This document shows, one piece after another, positions 11,648-23,980 of a DNA stretch of 64,000 nucleotides. Below the pieces are notes generated by a model, which was given only the letters and a program-made list of their open reading frames with translations, made no database searches and was not told the origin of the DNA. The first letter of the stretch is position 1. Each line of letters begins with the position of its first letter. The translations under genes and the position numbers were made by a program. This DNA is from Okapia johnstoni (lineage: Eukaryota; Chordata; Mammalia; Artiodactyla; Giraffidae): the NCBI GenBank assembly GCA_024291935.2, contig CM044306.1:21151001-21215000 (forward strand), read 5' to 3'.

Positions 11648-13629
11648 CAGAGAGCAGGAAGGGTTGTGCATGAGTAGCAGCATAAGAATGCAAAACTCAA
11701 GTGTCCACAGCAGAAACTCAATACATAATATCTAAGAATGGAAAAATCAAGAATTCAACTGCAATAATACTATGTAGAAACATGAATATACATCAGAAAA
11801 AATATTAAACGTATTATTAAATTATTAAAAATATTAAAAGTATTCAGAGGATAAGGAGAAATGGAGCAGCTCTTTAAGTACTATAAGACTTAATAGTACT
11901 AGTTGACTCTTTATATATTCTTACTATTTTGATTTTAAATTTAACTACTAAAACCAAAAAATCTAACACTGTACAAAACTAAGCTTCAGACTACCAAAAT
12001 TTCCCAAAAAAGGTCAACACTGGATCTGCTACTCATGCAGTTAAAGAAAGTAGAAAATCCCAAACAAACCAAAATAACTCATGTCTCAGGCTCAACTGCA
12101 ATGAAGCAGGCTGCCTAATGTGACCTGAATCTGTGCCACAGCCTGGGTGTAACCAAACAAGGTTCACCACCCAGCGCTCACACCATCACAAGTCAAATAC
12201 ACGAGGAACTTCCAGGCCACTATGAGAATTCATAAGCAAAATTTAATTGCAAAGGTAAGCACAAAAATAGAGGGATAAATCTTAAAACCAATTACTTAGC
12301 CCCCCTTTTAGGTCTTGTTCTTAATTTAATGCAACTAACTGAAAAACAAAAATAACCAACATCTGCTGTCAAAGTATCTTTACAAGTTCTAAGAAACCGT
12401 TAATGAAATTAAACGACTGTTATCAGGTAGGCTGAAATCTAGTCACTGATGACAAAAACCAGCTCTTCTCACTCGAGGCTGGCCATCTCATAGGATTAGC
12501 ACTTGGCTTCTATGTGCATTCCATCATTTGCACAGCACAAATATAAAAGTAGAAAGCATATACAGAGAACAGTCAGAGGAAGGAAAATCAGTGATGACAG
12601 TCTCCATTAAGAAAAGGCCTGAAAGAAAATTTAAGCAGATGCTCCATAAAATGTTGATCCAGACTTCACATGGAGAGAAGTGTCATGCCTCATTTCAAAG
12701 ATAATATATTAAGCCTCAGCTCACCACAGAAAGTCTATTAACAAAGCTGTGACTTTCACTGCAGAAGAGTTTCTTCTCTCACTCTAATACCCTTAAGCCA
12801 TGAGATACACAGATGCTTCTTGCTGAAATGCTAGGAAAATCTGCACATTTTAATTCTGAGATCACTAGTGATGGTCTGCGAAATCAGGAGTCTACTTTGA
12901 GCTATGAAAACAGGGCAAGTTGATCCAATTACACAAGTAAGTACTAAATCAAAACAGGACTATCTGGGCTTTGAGGAAGAGAACTGTGATTCCTGAACAA
13001 AAGTCAATATAAAATATACTGCAGATACAGCAGATAAAAATGGTTTCATATATTCAGAGTTATAATGGCCCTTGAGCTGCTGATCCATTTGCATGTCCAG
13101 TAAGATGTATGCACCATGTTAAGACATATGGCCTAGATGACAAATTATTTTCAGTAGCTCACAAGAACATCTGTGTTCTCTCTCCAGCCCATGAGGTTTA
13201 CCAAAAAAACAGTCAATAATCCCCAGAGGTGAAGAGGTTTTTTGTTTCTTAAATAAGCAGGTCTGGCAAACTAACAAGCCCATTATCCCCCATGATCTAA
13301 GAACTGCTCCCCAACAATCTCCAAACCAGTTCTCAGGAGCCCCACATTTTAAGTTCTAATCCAGCCATAAGAGTTTAATGTGCAGGATCTAAAAGAATCA
13401 AGACTAAAAGAACAGGCTTTATCCAGGAAATTTTTTAGAAAACATGTTCCACTGTACAGAATTCTGATTCTTTATGATATTGATAGCTTCAGCATCAACA
13501 ATGGTAAACTACTCCCAGTGGAAAGAACTGACAGGAAAAAATCTCTATTGGAAAGGTTGAGCTCAAAATGAACTATGCCATTTACCTGTATTTTTTAAGA
13601 ATTCACACTCTCTGAAGCCTTGCCTCCTC

Positions 13630-14010
13630 TCTCTCTGCTTCTCACTCCCTAAGGTCCAGACACACCGGGACTCCCTTCAACTCTCCACATAGCCACCTTC
13701 TTTCCCTCTTCAGGACCTTCACGTTTGCCATTTCCTCCCCTCATCCTTTAGGTTTCAGCCTTAGAAGTCAATTCCTCAGGGACGTTCCCTGACTGCCCGC
13801 CTTCTCAATGAACTAGGGTCAGGCTTCTCATTGGCACTCTTCACTGTACTGTCAGCAACAGTAATTAATTACCCGTTTAATGGATGTTTTCTCCACTAGA
13901 CCATAACCGCATGAGTGCAAAGGCTGAATCAGTTTTGTTTTCACTGTTGCATCACCAGTACTTACCATAGTGCTTGGCACACAGTAGGAACTCAAATATT
14001 GTCAAGGAAA
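13630..14010 (+). mobile_element. L2 LINE 3' end
   Basis: ATTCCTCAGGGACGTTCCCT, TCTCCACTAGACCATAACC and AGTGCTTGGCACACAGTAGG follow the L2 3' consensus order. Confidence 0.75.
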
Positions 14011-14319
14011 TGAATAACAGGGCCCCCCAAAAAGCAGCCTCAGCAATTCTAATTTACCCTACAGATATAGCCACACGTGCAAAAGGCCAAACATCTATAG
14101 TTTTTCTCTGGAGCATAGTTTGTAATAGCAAAAGACTGGAAACATTAAATATCTACCAGTATAGGGCAGGTGCTACTCTCTCTACTGCTCATATAGAATG
14201 ACTGATTGCCAAAATAAGTGTTTAAAAAACTGTAGACAGAATTAGTGTGTGACACTCATTTAAAAAAATGCAAGACATGTATATTTACTTTGTACACATT
14301 ATCTCTGGAAAGGATGTCA

Positions 14320-14597
14320 AGAGGACTTACCTAGTGGTCCAGTGGGTTAAGAATCTGCCTGCCAATGCAAGGGATATGGGTTCCATCCCTGGTCTGGGAA
14401 GATCCCACATGCCTCTGGACAACTAAGCCCATGCGCCACTACTACTGAAGCCTGAGCATCCTAGAGGCCATTCTCCCCAATAAAAGAAACCACTGTAACA
14501 TGAATCACAAGCACTGCAACTAAGAAAAAGCCCACGCACACCAACAAAGAGCCAACGCAGCCAAAAATAAATAAATAAGATTAAAAACAGAAAAAAA
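14320..14597 (+). mobile_element. CHR-type SINE
   Basis: GGACTTACCTAGTGGTCCAG head, GGGAAGATCCCACATGCC middle and CCAAAAATAAATAAATAAG tail. Confidence 0.9.
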
Positions 14598-15223
14598 GAA
14601 TCTCAAGAAATTGATAATATTAGCTGACTCTGGGAAGACAAACCAGAACGAAGAGGAGACAAGGGTAGAGGGCAGCCTGCTTAATGAATACCATTTTTTT
14701 ACCTTTCAAATTCTGGGCCATGTGAGTATATTATCTATTTAAGAAAATAATATTTTTATTGTTATTTTCTTCAAAGTCCTGTCCTTGCAAGATAGCGACA
14801 GCAAGAGTTTAAATTAATCTCATACCTGGATCTTTAATGACAAACACCCTGCCTACATCTGAGCACTGGGAAGGTGGAAGTGGAAAGAAGGAAAACTCAC
14901 TCTCCACACGTCTCAGACAGCACGTCCCATAATACACTGTACCCCTTTACAAAATTCCCTTTTTAAAAAAAACCAAATGTTCCAATATGGACATATGGAG
15001 ACTGTTTCACAGTCAGAGGGTTTATTGGGAGGGAAAAAGAAAGAGACTACTTGATCCAGGTTTTCTATGAGCAAGCTGATGAATTCATATGGAAATATTA
15101 TCATAAATACCAACGAAAAACAAATTACTTTCACTCAGGGGACTCAATCTAAATGGAGCTTAATATAAATCCATGAAGTTTAAGAAGCTAAAAAATTTTT
15201 GAAAACCAATTATTAAATAGGGA

Positions 15224-15517
15224 GGAGGACATCCCTGGTGGTACAATGGATAGGAATCCACCTACCAGTGCAGGGGCAAGGATTAACTCCCCGGTCTGGG
15301 AAGATTCCACATGCGGCAGAACAAGCCCGCGCACCACAACTATAGAGCCTGTGCTCTAGAGCCCCCGGGAGCCGCAACTACTGAGCCCATGGTCTAGAGC
15401 CTGTGCTCCACAATGAGAGAAGCCACTGCAATGAGAAGCCCGTGCACTGCAACAAAGAGTAGCCCCGGCTTGTGGCAAGTCGAGAAAGCCCAGCACAGAC
15501 TCCCCCCAGATTTTTTT
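15224..15517 (+). mobile_element. CHR-type SINE
   Basis: GGACATCCCTGGTGGTACAA head, CAACTACTGAGCCCATGG middle and AGAAAGCCCAGCACAGACTC near the end. Confidence 0.9.
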
Positions 15518-17266
15518 TAATGGGGAGGAAATCTATATTCCTTGTTTATACCGATTTGCCACACTTCAAGACACTCTTCAGGAAAGAAAGACCTGAGACT
15601 AGATTAAATACAACTCCAATAATCATATTTGTTACCACAATCAAAGCCCTGGACCAGGGTCAAAACCTCTGGATCTGAACCTGCATATCAGGAACAGAAT
15701 CCTCTGGGCTAAAGAAGGGAGAAGAAAGGTGAATCCAGGGCCGCCAAGATTTGTTTTGAGGTTCTCTCCAATGTTACAGGGCCACTGTCATATACTGTGA
15801 GAAATGATCTTCATAATCCATTCCAAGACCTAATGGAGACACAGTTATCTTCAAATAATCATCTGAAAAACAAAAGTGCATCCACTAAGCAGAGCACACT
15901 GAAAAGAGCATTTACTAAGTAGAATTAAGTATTTAGGATGGTCATACTAAATGGTTACAACTTTGCCAAGCCTAAATGGCAAGTGAGAAGCCAATTCCTG
16001 GCTTCCCTATTTGATAACCTATTTGCCTCCATAGGCATCAGCCAAAATCTTAAGAGAGCTAAGACTGACACAGATATTAGCAAATGCCTTCTTTCCCTAC
16101 TAACACTGCTTTTCTCCATAAAGCTCTATCCAGTATTTTCAAATACCCTTTGATAATAATACCAAACAGCGCTCCTGAGTTTAGTCTGTGCCTCCCTAGG
16201 CGCAAAGGCTCGGGAATGAGAGTGAGGAGAAAAAAAGTCGGAAACACTCTCTTCCCCTCAATGCCTTGGACTTTCGAAGACAGGCAAAGGCAATGATTCT
16301 GCATTTAATCACCAGATGAATAAGAAACAGATTTGAATTTAGAAGAAACATAAAGGAGTGTAAGAACATTCAGTAAAGAGTACCGCCTCCATTTCCTTGC
16401 AGAGAGGCTCTCAGGATCTGCCAATGAACCTCACTTTGACATGGAACACCCCATCTACTCTAATCCGGGCCACATCCCCCAAGAGACAGTCAACCGGAAC
16501 TCTGCCAACTTCTGCTTGGGAGCTGTGTGCAGAACAGTAGCAACAAGAGCCTACTTTGAGAAGGAGATCAACAATCACACTCACGAAGAAAAGAAGTTAT
16601 TTGGCACAGGGAAGCATGTTGCCAAAACGTTAGTCACAGCTTCAAGGTCCCGGTTTGTGTTTCTGCAACTATTCTCTGCTTTGACAGAGTCCATTCTCTG
16701 GCCCAGGAAACCCAGCTCAGCTTCTGTCACCCTCCCCATCTAAAGCAGTCAAGAATTCTTTCAATTTGGTGGTATCAAACTGTGACACAGACAAGACGTC
16801 CACCAGAGACTAAAAAGGAGGGGGAGAAATGTGCAATTTGCTGTTTTCCACTTGGGACTGGCTCCAGCAGAGCAACAGAAACACATGGCAGGATAGGAAA
16901 AACAGAAAACCATTATGTGAAAGAAGCAGGCTACACTAAAAGTCTGCCCAAAGCCTCCACAACTTATTTCCAAATCTTAAAAACAAACCTTTTAGATCTT
17001 TTTAGACACACTGTAGGTTGAAATGACACCAAAATATTAAGCAAGTTTTTACCCTCAAATAAGTATATAGATAGGTTACATCCTGATAAGCCCATCATAA
17101 ACTGAAAATACTATTAAGTCGAAAATACATTTAATACACCTAACCTACAGGGCATCATAGCTTAGCCTAGCCTACTTGAAACATGCTCAGAACACTTACA
17201 TTAGCCTACAGTTGGGCAAAATCATCTAACACAAAGCCTATTTTACAATAAAGTACTGAATAGCTC

Positions 17267-17711
17267 TGGTTTTTCCAGTAGTCACGTATGGATGTGAGAG
17301 TTGGACCATAAAGAAAGCTGAGTGCTGAAGAATTGATGCTTTTGAATTGTGGTGTTGGAGAAGACTCTTGAGAGTCCCTTGAGAGTCCCTTGGACTGCAA
17401 GGAGATCAAACCAGTCAATCCTAAAGGAAATCAATTCTGAATATTCACTGGAAGGACCGATGCTGAAGCTCCAATACTTTGGCTGGCTGATGGGAAGAAC
17501 TGACTCATTAGAAAAGACCCTAATGCTGAAAAAGATTGAGGGCAGGAGGAGAAGGGGACGACAGAGGATGAGATGGTTGGACGGCATCACTGACTGGATG
17601 GACATGAGTTTGAGCAAGCTCCGGGAGGTGGTGATGGACAGGGAAGCCTGGTGAGCTGCAGTCCATGGGGTCGCAAAGACTTGGACACAACTGACCAACT
17701 GAACTGAACCG
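17267..17711 (+). mobile_element. BovB LINE 3' fragment with target-site duplication
   Basis: On plus it encodes the end of the BovB polymerase ([37 protein letters not shown]). It is 5'-truncated. ACTGAATAGCTC flanks it at 17255-17266 and 17712-17723. A GAGAGTCCCTT unit is duplicated near 17370-17390. Confidence 0.93.
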
Positions 17712-18135
17712 ACTGAATAGCTCATGTCATTTACTGAACACCGTACCAAAAGTGAAAAACAGAACAGTTGTATGGACACAGGATGGTTGTAAGTGTATAT
17801 CGGCTGACTGCAAGCTGTGGCTGGCTGCCTCTGCTCAGCATCATAAGCGAGTACGTGACAAATATTGATAGCTCAGGAAAAGATCAAAATTAAACATTCA
17901 AAGTACAGCTTCTACTGAATGCATATTGGTTACACACCATTGTGAAGCTGAAAACTCTAAGTCGAACCATGGTTAGTCAGGGACCATCCATATATACTTC
18001 ATACCTGCAGTTCTTCCTGGGGTTGGGTTGCTGAAACAACCTGAACCAGCAGCCCCATGATTTTCAGAATTAATTCAGAGCGATAGGAACACAGATTCAA
18101 GTACACCAGGTTACTCTCCCAAAGAGCCCAAGACA

Positions 18136-18418
18136 GACTTCCCTGGGGTACAGTGGTAAAGAATACACCATACAATGCAGGAAACATGGGTTCAATCCCT
18201 GGTCCGGGAAGATTTCACATTTCACAGGGAAACTAAGACCCTGCGCCAAACTAAGCCGGAGAGCTGAAACTACTAAAGCTCACATGACCTAGAGCCCGCC
18301 AAGAGTAGCCTCCAGAATGAGAAGCCCTCGCTCCGCAACTAGAAAGCAGCCCCTGCTCGCAGCACCTACAGAAAGTCCATGTGCAGCCAAAAATAAAATA
18401 ATACATAATTTTTTAATA
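18136..18418 (+). mobile_element. CHR-type SINE
   Basis: AGACTTCCCTGGGGTACAGT head, GGTCCGGGAAGATTTCACA middle and GCAGCCAAAAATAAAATAA tail. Confidence 0.9.
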
Positions 18419-20228
18419 AAAAGAATATATCAAAGAGCCTAAGAAGTCAAGAAAGAACATCCACCAAAAGGAAGAGAACTCGTCTCTTCCCTTCTTAAAA
18501 GCCATCAGTAAAACCTGAAAACCCCACAGTTCTCAACACCTTCCACTTTTCCCTGCATTTCATCTCTGTGCTGACATCACCTAACTAATCAGTACCAACA
18601 AAGATAAACACTACTCTGATACCAAGTGTGAAGCAGAGTTAGAAACTGCCTCCTCTTAAGCAAATCCACGTCAGACTTCAGAAATGCCAAGACTTTCAGG
18701 AACATGTCTAAGCTAAACAAGTTCGCCTATGCACCAAGTGTCTAGAGTATTACACCCAAAGGAAAACTAGAACAGTCAAGATGTTAAAGGATTAAGAATA
18801 AAGGAGCCAAAACTGTCCATGAGCACACTGGTCCCCAACAACTGGCAAAAGGGGCCGAAGTGACTGAACCAAAGCAAAAGGCTCAACTATCTAAACTATT
18901 TTCTAGTGAATTCTCAAAGAGTTCATGAAGCAAGTGTTTGTCAAGAGTAAAATACTCTGGTAGCTAGAAAATAAAATACTGCATTCTCCCACATTCTCCA
19001 TCAGTTCTCTCCATCAACCAGCCTCTTTCATTTCCAATTCTAACTTCCCCATCTTCTTCTTGACAGCAACCAACACAGTGTAACACAACAATATGAAATT
19101 TCTGGCTACTAAAAGTTGACATTAAGAAAAGTTTAAAAATTGGACATGTATCAAATCCAAACCAACTCTTCCCAGGCACAAGGCACAAAAAAATGGACAA
19201 GGTTGAGAGGAAGGAACTGGGAACAACGTATCTTCTAAATATCAGTATCTCAGTCTTATTTTCAGGAATCATTTCTTTGCAACCACTTTAAAGATCCCAT
19301 TTGCTTAATTAACACAATCTTTTAGAGGCAGAGAGAGATCAAACCAACATCTCCAATGGGGGTAAAAAAAAGAGACAAAAAATGATTTGCCTCAAAGTTA
19401 CTTAGTAAATCCACAGGAGGGCTAGAACCGTCCTTATTCCCTGAGGTTCTCTTCTGATTTGTAGAAGAAGGAAAAAAAGTCACCCAAAACATGCAGCAAG
19501 TCATTCAGAAACAAACACAGGGCAAAGATAACAGCGTGAAAAGGAAGGTGGATCCTACGGAGGTGGGGGAGGCCAGAATTAAGACTTCACATCATTCCAA
19601 CCTGAACCCGCAACTGCAGATTGCGCTCCCTTGCGAACCTCAGCATTTATCAATCCAACCTTAAACTCGATTCTGATTTCTTCTCAACTAACGTTCTCGG
19701 GTTCCCTCTAATGCAAGCAGTTTCCTCAGTTACTCCATAACCATTGGTTTTCACTCATCAATCCCCAAATATCACAGCAGCCTTCTCATCCGGAGCATCC
19801 TGTTAATTACCTGTTCCCAACAGGTCCTCCCTCCCCATCTCCCTTTTTGCGCACGGTTACCTCGTTCCTCACCCCAGTCGCCGTCTTACTCACCTCACCC
19901 AACCCTTCAGGATCCCTTATTTCCTGTCTCTCAACAATCTTCCTTCGCATCTCACAGTTGGCGCTCGCCGCACACCGATTCCCGACCACTCCTCCCTACT
20001 TAGATTCCCCACGCCCCCTCCTCTCCAGGTTCTTTAGACCCAGCCTCCAAACCCCCTCCCCTTAGGTCCCGCCCCCAGGACCCTTCTCTCCCACAGGCCC
20101 CTCCTCCAAAGTCCCCTCTCGCCCCTAAAGCCCCGCCCCAGTCTCCCCTCCCCCGGCTCGCCCTCCCATTCAGATCCGCAGGTCATTTCAGCGACGGACC
20201 CACCCTCCCTGGACCCACTCTTATCCAC

Positions 20229-20460
20229 CTGGCCGCAGCGGCTCCGGGAGCGACTCCTCCGCCACCTCGGCTCTGGCTCCGTCCCGTCCTGCTTGCCCCG
20301 CGGCAAGCTCCCCTTCTCGCCGCCGCCGCCCCTTTTGCCAACCCGGAAATGGATCTGCTCCCACCGTCCCCAGCGTCCGCGAACAAAATGGAGGAGGGGG
20401 AGAAAGGAGGAGGGAGCAGAGGGCGAAGAGACGCTACACGCATGCGCATCTGGAAAGCCA
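20229..20460 (-). other. WIPF2: Candidate untranslated exon 1 of WIPF2
   Basis: On the minus strand a GC-rich leader ends in a plausible donor, GCGGCCAG|GTGGATAAG, with the last exon base at 20229. A stronger donor, TGAG|GTGAGTAAG, ends at 19894 and would give a longer exon. The start is set loosely, downstream of the YY1/ETS/NRF1 cluster. Which donor is used cannot be decided from sequence alone. Confidence 0.45.
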
Positions 20461-20511
20461 GCCCCTTGCTGGCTCACGTAAAGGCGGAAGCGGTCGGTGG
20501 CCGCCATCTTG
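20439..20511. promoter_or_regulatory. NRF1, ETS and YY1 motif cluster
   Basis: Three core-promoter motifs lie within 75 bp. CGCATGCGCA at 20439-20448 is an NRF1-type palindrome. CGGAAG at 20485-20490 is an ETS/GABP core. GCCGCCATCTTG at 20500-20511 is a strong YY1 site, reading AAGATGGCGGC on the minus strand. YY1 sites of this kind often sit just downstream of the start in TATA-less promoters, so the start may lie near 20.52 kb. Confidence 0.65.
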
Positions 20512-20547
20512 GGAAGGTCGCAAGAATGTTGCTTAGCCGCTGAAGAG

Positions 20548-20725
20548 CAGGGTTTGCAACTTTGGTTGCAATTAGAATCACCTGGGAAGAGTTGACTAAA
20601 CAGTGATACCTGAATTCCACACCCAGAGATTCTGATTTAATTGATCTTGTGTGTGGCTAGGCATCGGAACTTTTAAAACTGCGCTGTGATTCTAACATGT
20701 TGCTGAAGTGAAGAATCACTGAGCT
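20548..20725 (+). mobile_element. MER5-type DNA transposon remnant
   Basis: It has the MER5 layout: an AGAATCACCTGGGA-like start, a central CAGAGATTCTGATT block, and a terminal segment ending near AAGAATCACTGAG. It is old and abuts the WIPF2 CpG island. Confidence 0.6.
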
Positions 20726-20862
20726 GAACAGAGTTTCGAATATCTTTTTCACCTTTCCGCGTGCTCACGCGCTCACACACACCATAAATGTCCTTTCCTA
20801 ATTTCGAGTTAACGAAGAACCCGCCCCAGTCAACCTTGCAAGGGCTCAGTAATCAAGCTCCG

Positions 20863-20876
20863 GTTGTCATGGCAAC
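20863..20876. promoter_or_regulatory. X-box-like RFX motif upstream of WIPF2
   Basis: GTTGTCATGGCAAC differs by one base from the RFX X-box consensus (GTNRCC, 0-3 bases, RGYAAC). It lies about 350 bp upstream of the presumed WIPF2 start. Confidence 0.4.
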
Positions 20877-21025
20877 GGGGAGACAGGCCCTGCTATCTAG
20901 TCACCCGTTAACGTCATCTTAGCTGCCTAACCCGAGCAACTGTGAACATCCGTCTTCACTTTCCCGGACCTGGGCTTCCCCAGTTTCCATGACTGGGGGT
21001 TGGTGCTGCAGACTTCCTGCTGTTT

Positions 21026-21058
21026 GGGGCGGGGGGCGGGGGGGAGGTGGGGGGAGGA
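21026..21058 (+). repeat. G-rich tract with G-quadruplex potential
   Basis: At least four runs of four or more G occur on the plus strand, separated by single C, A or T-containing loops, about 0.5 kb upstream of WIPF2. Confidence 0.6.
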
Positions 21059-21325
21059 AGGAATCCTGTGCCCTCCCTGGCGGGCCTTCTGTTAGCTCTG
21101 TCCCAGCTAAGGATTCCTCCCTAGTCCACCCACAAAAATGCTTTTCCACTGCAGTCAAACCATTATCTCAAAATGTTCTTTGGGTCTCTCCATCACCTTT
21201 ATTTACGCTGAATCTGAAGTAAGGAGACAGAATTGGGATTTAGTTCTCATTCCTTACCGTGTGCCCTTGGGCCTCAACTACGCTATCTGTAAAATGGGTC
21301 TAATAGTGCCTGTCTCAACTGTTTC

Positions 21326-21537
21326 CTAGGGACTTCCCTCGTAGCTCTGTTGGTAAAGAATCTGCCTGCAATGCAGGAGACCCAGGTTGGATCCCTGGGT
21401 CAGGAAGAGCCCCTGTAGAAGGAAATGGCAACCCATTCCAGTATTCTTGCCTGGAGAATCCCATGGACACAGGAGCCTGGCAGGCTACTGTCCTTGGGTC
21501 TCAAGAGTTGGACACAACTTAGCGACTAAACCACCAA
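21326..21537 (+). mobile_element. Bov-tA SINE with target-site duplication
   Basis: GGGACTTCCCTCGTAGCTCT head and CAACTTAGCGACTAAACC end. CAACTGTTTC flanks it at 21316-21325 and 21538-21547. Confidence 0.93.
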
Positions 21538-21669
21538 CAACTGTTTCATAGGGTTGTTGGAAAACTCAAATGAGATGAATGGGAAAGGATGTGATAAACC
21601 ATAGGTTGTTATTATTTTTGTTTTCCTTCTGTTCTGACATGAGTAGTGCTAGGCAGCACCCACTAGTCA

Positions 21670-22030
21670 AGTAAATGTCACAACATTCATTGAGTACCTG
21701 ATGTGGGCCAGGCACTGGGCTAGGCATCAGAAACTGGCTACAGAGGTGACTAAGACAGAGCCTCTGCCCTCAGGGGACTCACTGGATGGTGGGCAGACTG
21801 GCATGTAAACAGCTGGCTGAGATACAAGTAGGCATATGATTAGTGCCATGGGGACATATGGGCAGAGGGACCTCAGACAAGGGAGTGATTACTCCCTGCC
21901 AGAGAATGAGAGAAGGTTTCATAAATGGTTTTGAATTCAACCTTGAAGGAGGAGCAAAGTTTTATTACTAATCAAGAGAAGACAGGGAACACATTCCAGG
22001 CATAGGGATCAGTAGGTGCAAAGATAAAGA
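21670..22030 (+). mobile_element. L2/MIR-related remnant
   Basis: TTCATTGAGTACCTGATGTG and GGCCAGGCACTGGGCTAGGC, then AACCTTGAAGGAGGAGC and ACATTCCAGGCATAGGGA. Confidence 0.6.
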
Positions 22031-22594
22031 TTACATAAGGTTTGTAATCCTGTATGCCTGAAGGTGGGGTGATTGGGCAAGATAGATGGTAGATTTAAAC
22101 TCCCAGCTCTTCAACGTCATCTCTACTCTGTCCCCTCCTCGTTCACTATACACTGTGCAGACCTGCTTTCTAGGGCAATGCACCAAGTGCTTCCTCAAGG
22201 CCTCTGTGTTCATCTGTGCTCTGTCTTTTCTGTGTTTTTCAGGCTTTGCCCAAATACCACAGCTAATATAAGCCCCCCATTCTCTATTACATCACTCCAT
22301 GATAAGAGCAGCCACTGGGGTGCAATGCAGGAACATCTCAACTAGGCTTGGAGAAATAGGTGTAGGCTTCATAAAGAAAGAAATCTTTACCTAAGTAATG
22401 CCTGATGGGTAAGTAGGAATTGGCCAGGTGCAGACAGAAGGGAACAGCATTCAGGGCGCAGGAAGAATATATACAAAACAAGAAGCATGGCCCATTCCAA
22501 AAACTGAAAGCATTTCCAGGTAGGTAGAGCTAGAACTTGTAGGAGAGGCAAGGAATTTGATCCAAGAAGTAGTCATAACATCTGAATTTATCAA

Positions 22595-22765
22595 TACTTG
22601 CCATGTGCCAGGCACTGTCAATTATAACATCACATGTCATAGTTACAACATTTATCCTCAGGATAACTTTCTGAGGTAGGTATTATTACCTCCATTTTAC
22701 AGATAAAGAAACCGAGACACAGGAAAGTTAACCATCTTGCCTGAAGACACATACCTATAAAGTAG
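22595..22765 (+). mobile_element. MIR element
   Basis: CATGTGCCAGGCACTGTCA, CTCCATTTTACAGATAAAGA and AACCGAGACACAGG in MIR order. Confidence 0.85.
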
Positions 22766-22934
22766 TAGAAGTATCTCCAGAGTCTCTGCATACCAAATGA
22801 CCCCGCACACTCCCAGATCCCAGTGTCCTTTTATTATAACAAATCTAATTCAACTTTACTATCCCCAAGTGAAATTAACAGACAATTTAACCTATCTGAT
22901 TAAAAAAAAAAACATGATTTCAAAAAACAAATCA

Positions 22935-23215
22935 GGGCTTCCCAGGTGGTCCAGGGGTTAAGAATCTGCCTGCCAATGCAGGGCACATGGATTCAGAAAG
23001 ATTCTACATGCCATCCGGCAACTAAACCTGTGCACCACACTACTGAACCTACATTCTAGAGCCTGAGAGCTGCAATTACTGAGTCCACGAGCCACAACTA
23101 CTGAAGCTCGCATGCCTAGCTTCTGTGCACACAAGAAAAGCCACTGCAATGAAAAGCCCAAGTACTGCAACAAAGACCCAGCACAGACCAAAAATAAATA
23201 AATCTTTTTAAAAAA
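22935..23215 (+). mobile_element. CHR-type SINE
   Basis: GGGCTTCCCAGGTGGTCCAG head, repeated CACAACTACTGAAGCTC middle and CCAAAAATAAATAAATC tail. Confidence 0.9.
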
Positions 23216-23482
23216 TCAGTATAAAGCCCTGACTATAAAAAAGAAATAAGAGGAAGGCATTGCAGCATGTCAGCACTCAGGTATCACAACACTGGAAGAT
23301 GCATAGTGAAGTAGTTAGATGCTTGCACTCATATCTAGAATCACTGAGAATGTGACAGCAACAAATGCAGATTGACCTAAGGGTGTTGTGTTGGGCAGTG
23401 CTGTCATTTACAATGTGATTTTCCCAAATACTGAACAACTCTTGTTAAAGTTCTGAACAGCACAAAACAACAGAGCAGTTAT

Positions 23483-23666
23483 ATTCTTTTATTTTTATTT
23501 ATTTTAGCTTTGACGGGTCTCAGTTGTGGCACACGGTATCTTCGATTTTCATGTAAGATTTCTTAGTTGCGGCATGTGGAATCTAATTCCCTGACCGGGG
23601 ATCAAACCCAGGTCCCTTGTATTGGGAGTGCCGAGTCTTAACCAGTGGATCACCAGGGAAGTCCCC
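23483..23666 (-). mobile_element. CHR-type SINE
   Basis: Left end TTTTATTTTTATTTATTTTA, right end AACCAGTGGATCACCAGGGA. CAGAG(C/T)AGTT flanks both sides, a likely target duplication. Confidence 0.88.
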
Positions 23667-23756
23667 AGAGTAGTTGTATTCTTAGAAAAGGCAGATTATA
23701 TTAAATATGTACAAGAATATTTTAAATTTGTATATTCCTGTACTGACAATGCATGC

Positions 23757-23980
23757 GTGCTCAGTTACTCAGTCATGTCCAACTCTTTGAGATCCCATGG
23801 ACTGTAGCCTGCCAGGCTCCACTGTCTGTGGGATTTCCCAGGCAATAATACTTAAGTGGGTTGCCATTTCCTCCTCTGGGGGATCTTCCCCACCCCGGAA
23901 TTGAACTCAAGTCTCCTTCAGCTCCTGCATTGGTGCATTGGCAGGCAGATTCTTTACCACTGAGCCACCTGGGAAGTCCT
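23757..23980 (-). mobile_element. Bov-tA SINE
   Basis: GCTCAGTTACTCAGTCATGT left end and ACCACTGAGCCACCTGGGAA right end. Confidence 0.92.

Larger units (their letters stand above)
1..20520 (-). other. WIPF2: WIPF2, 5' end: promoter-proximal exon and intron 1 (partial gene)
   Basis: WIPF2 (WIRE/WICH) binds WASP-family proteins and actin and helps organise actin filaments downstream of receptor signalling. The assignment is by synteny: in human the order is CASC3, RAPGEFL1, WIPF2, all in one orientation, and the first two are proven here on the minus strand. The CpG island at about 20.0-20.54 kb is where the WIPF2 start should be. I looked for the proline-rich first coding exon to the left and saw nothing like it, so the coding exons should lie beyond position 1. 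Stretches with no recognisable feature include 820-2190, 2640-3660, 5260-6160, 7630-8500, 10680-11600, 11650-13620, 14600-15220, 15520-17250 and 18420-20020. A small untranslated exon inside this intron cannot be excluded. Long open frames here (for example 16441-16743) look like chance. Confidence 0.7.
20020..20540 (-). promoter_or_regulatory. WIPF2: CpG island promoter of WIPF2
   Basis: The sequence changes abruptly from AT-rich intron to GC-rich DNA with many CpGs and several GC boxes (for example GCCCCGCCCC near 20131). It lacks an obvious TATA box. It ends just before an old MER5-type repeat at 20548. A CpG-rich promoter with NRF1, ETS and YY1 motifs is typical of a broadly expressed gene. 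Direction is inferred from synteny; a divergent antisense transcript is possible. Confidence 0.8.

Noticed and set aside
16441..16743. 100-codon plus-strand open frame in WIPF2 intron 1
   Set aside because: No recognisable domain, no CpG island or splice context, and the composition resembles the surrounding intron. Treated as chance.
20034..20507. 157-codon minus-strand open frame in the WIPF2 CpG island
   Set aside because: Low-complexity Gly/Arg/Ser translation of CpG-rich promoter DNA that crosses the likely exon 1 donor.
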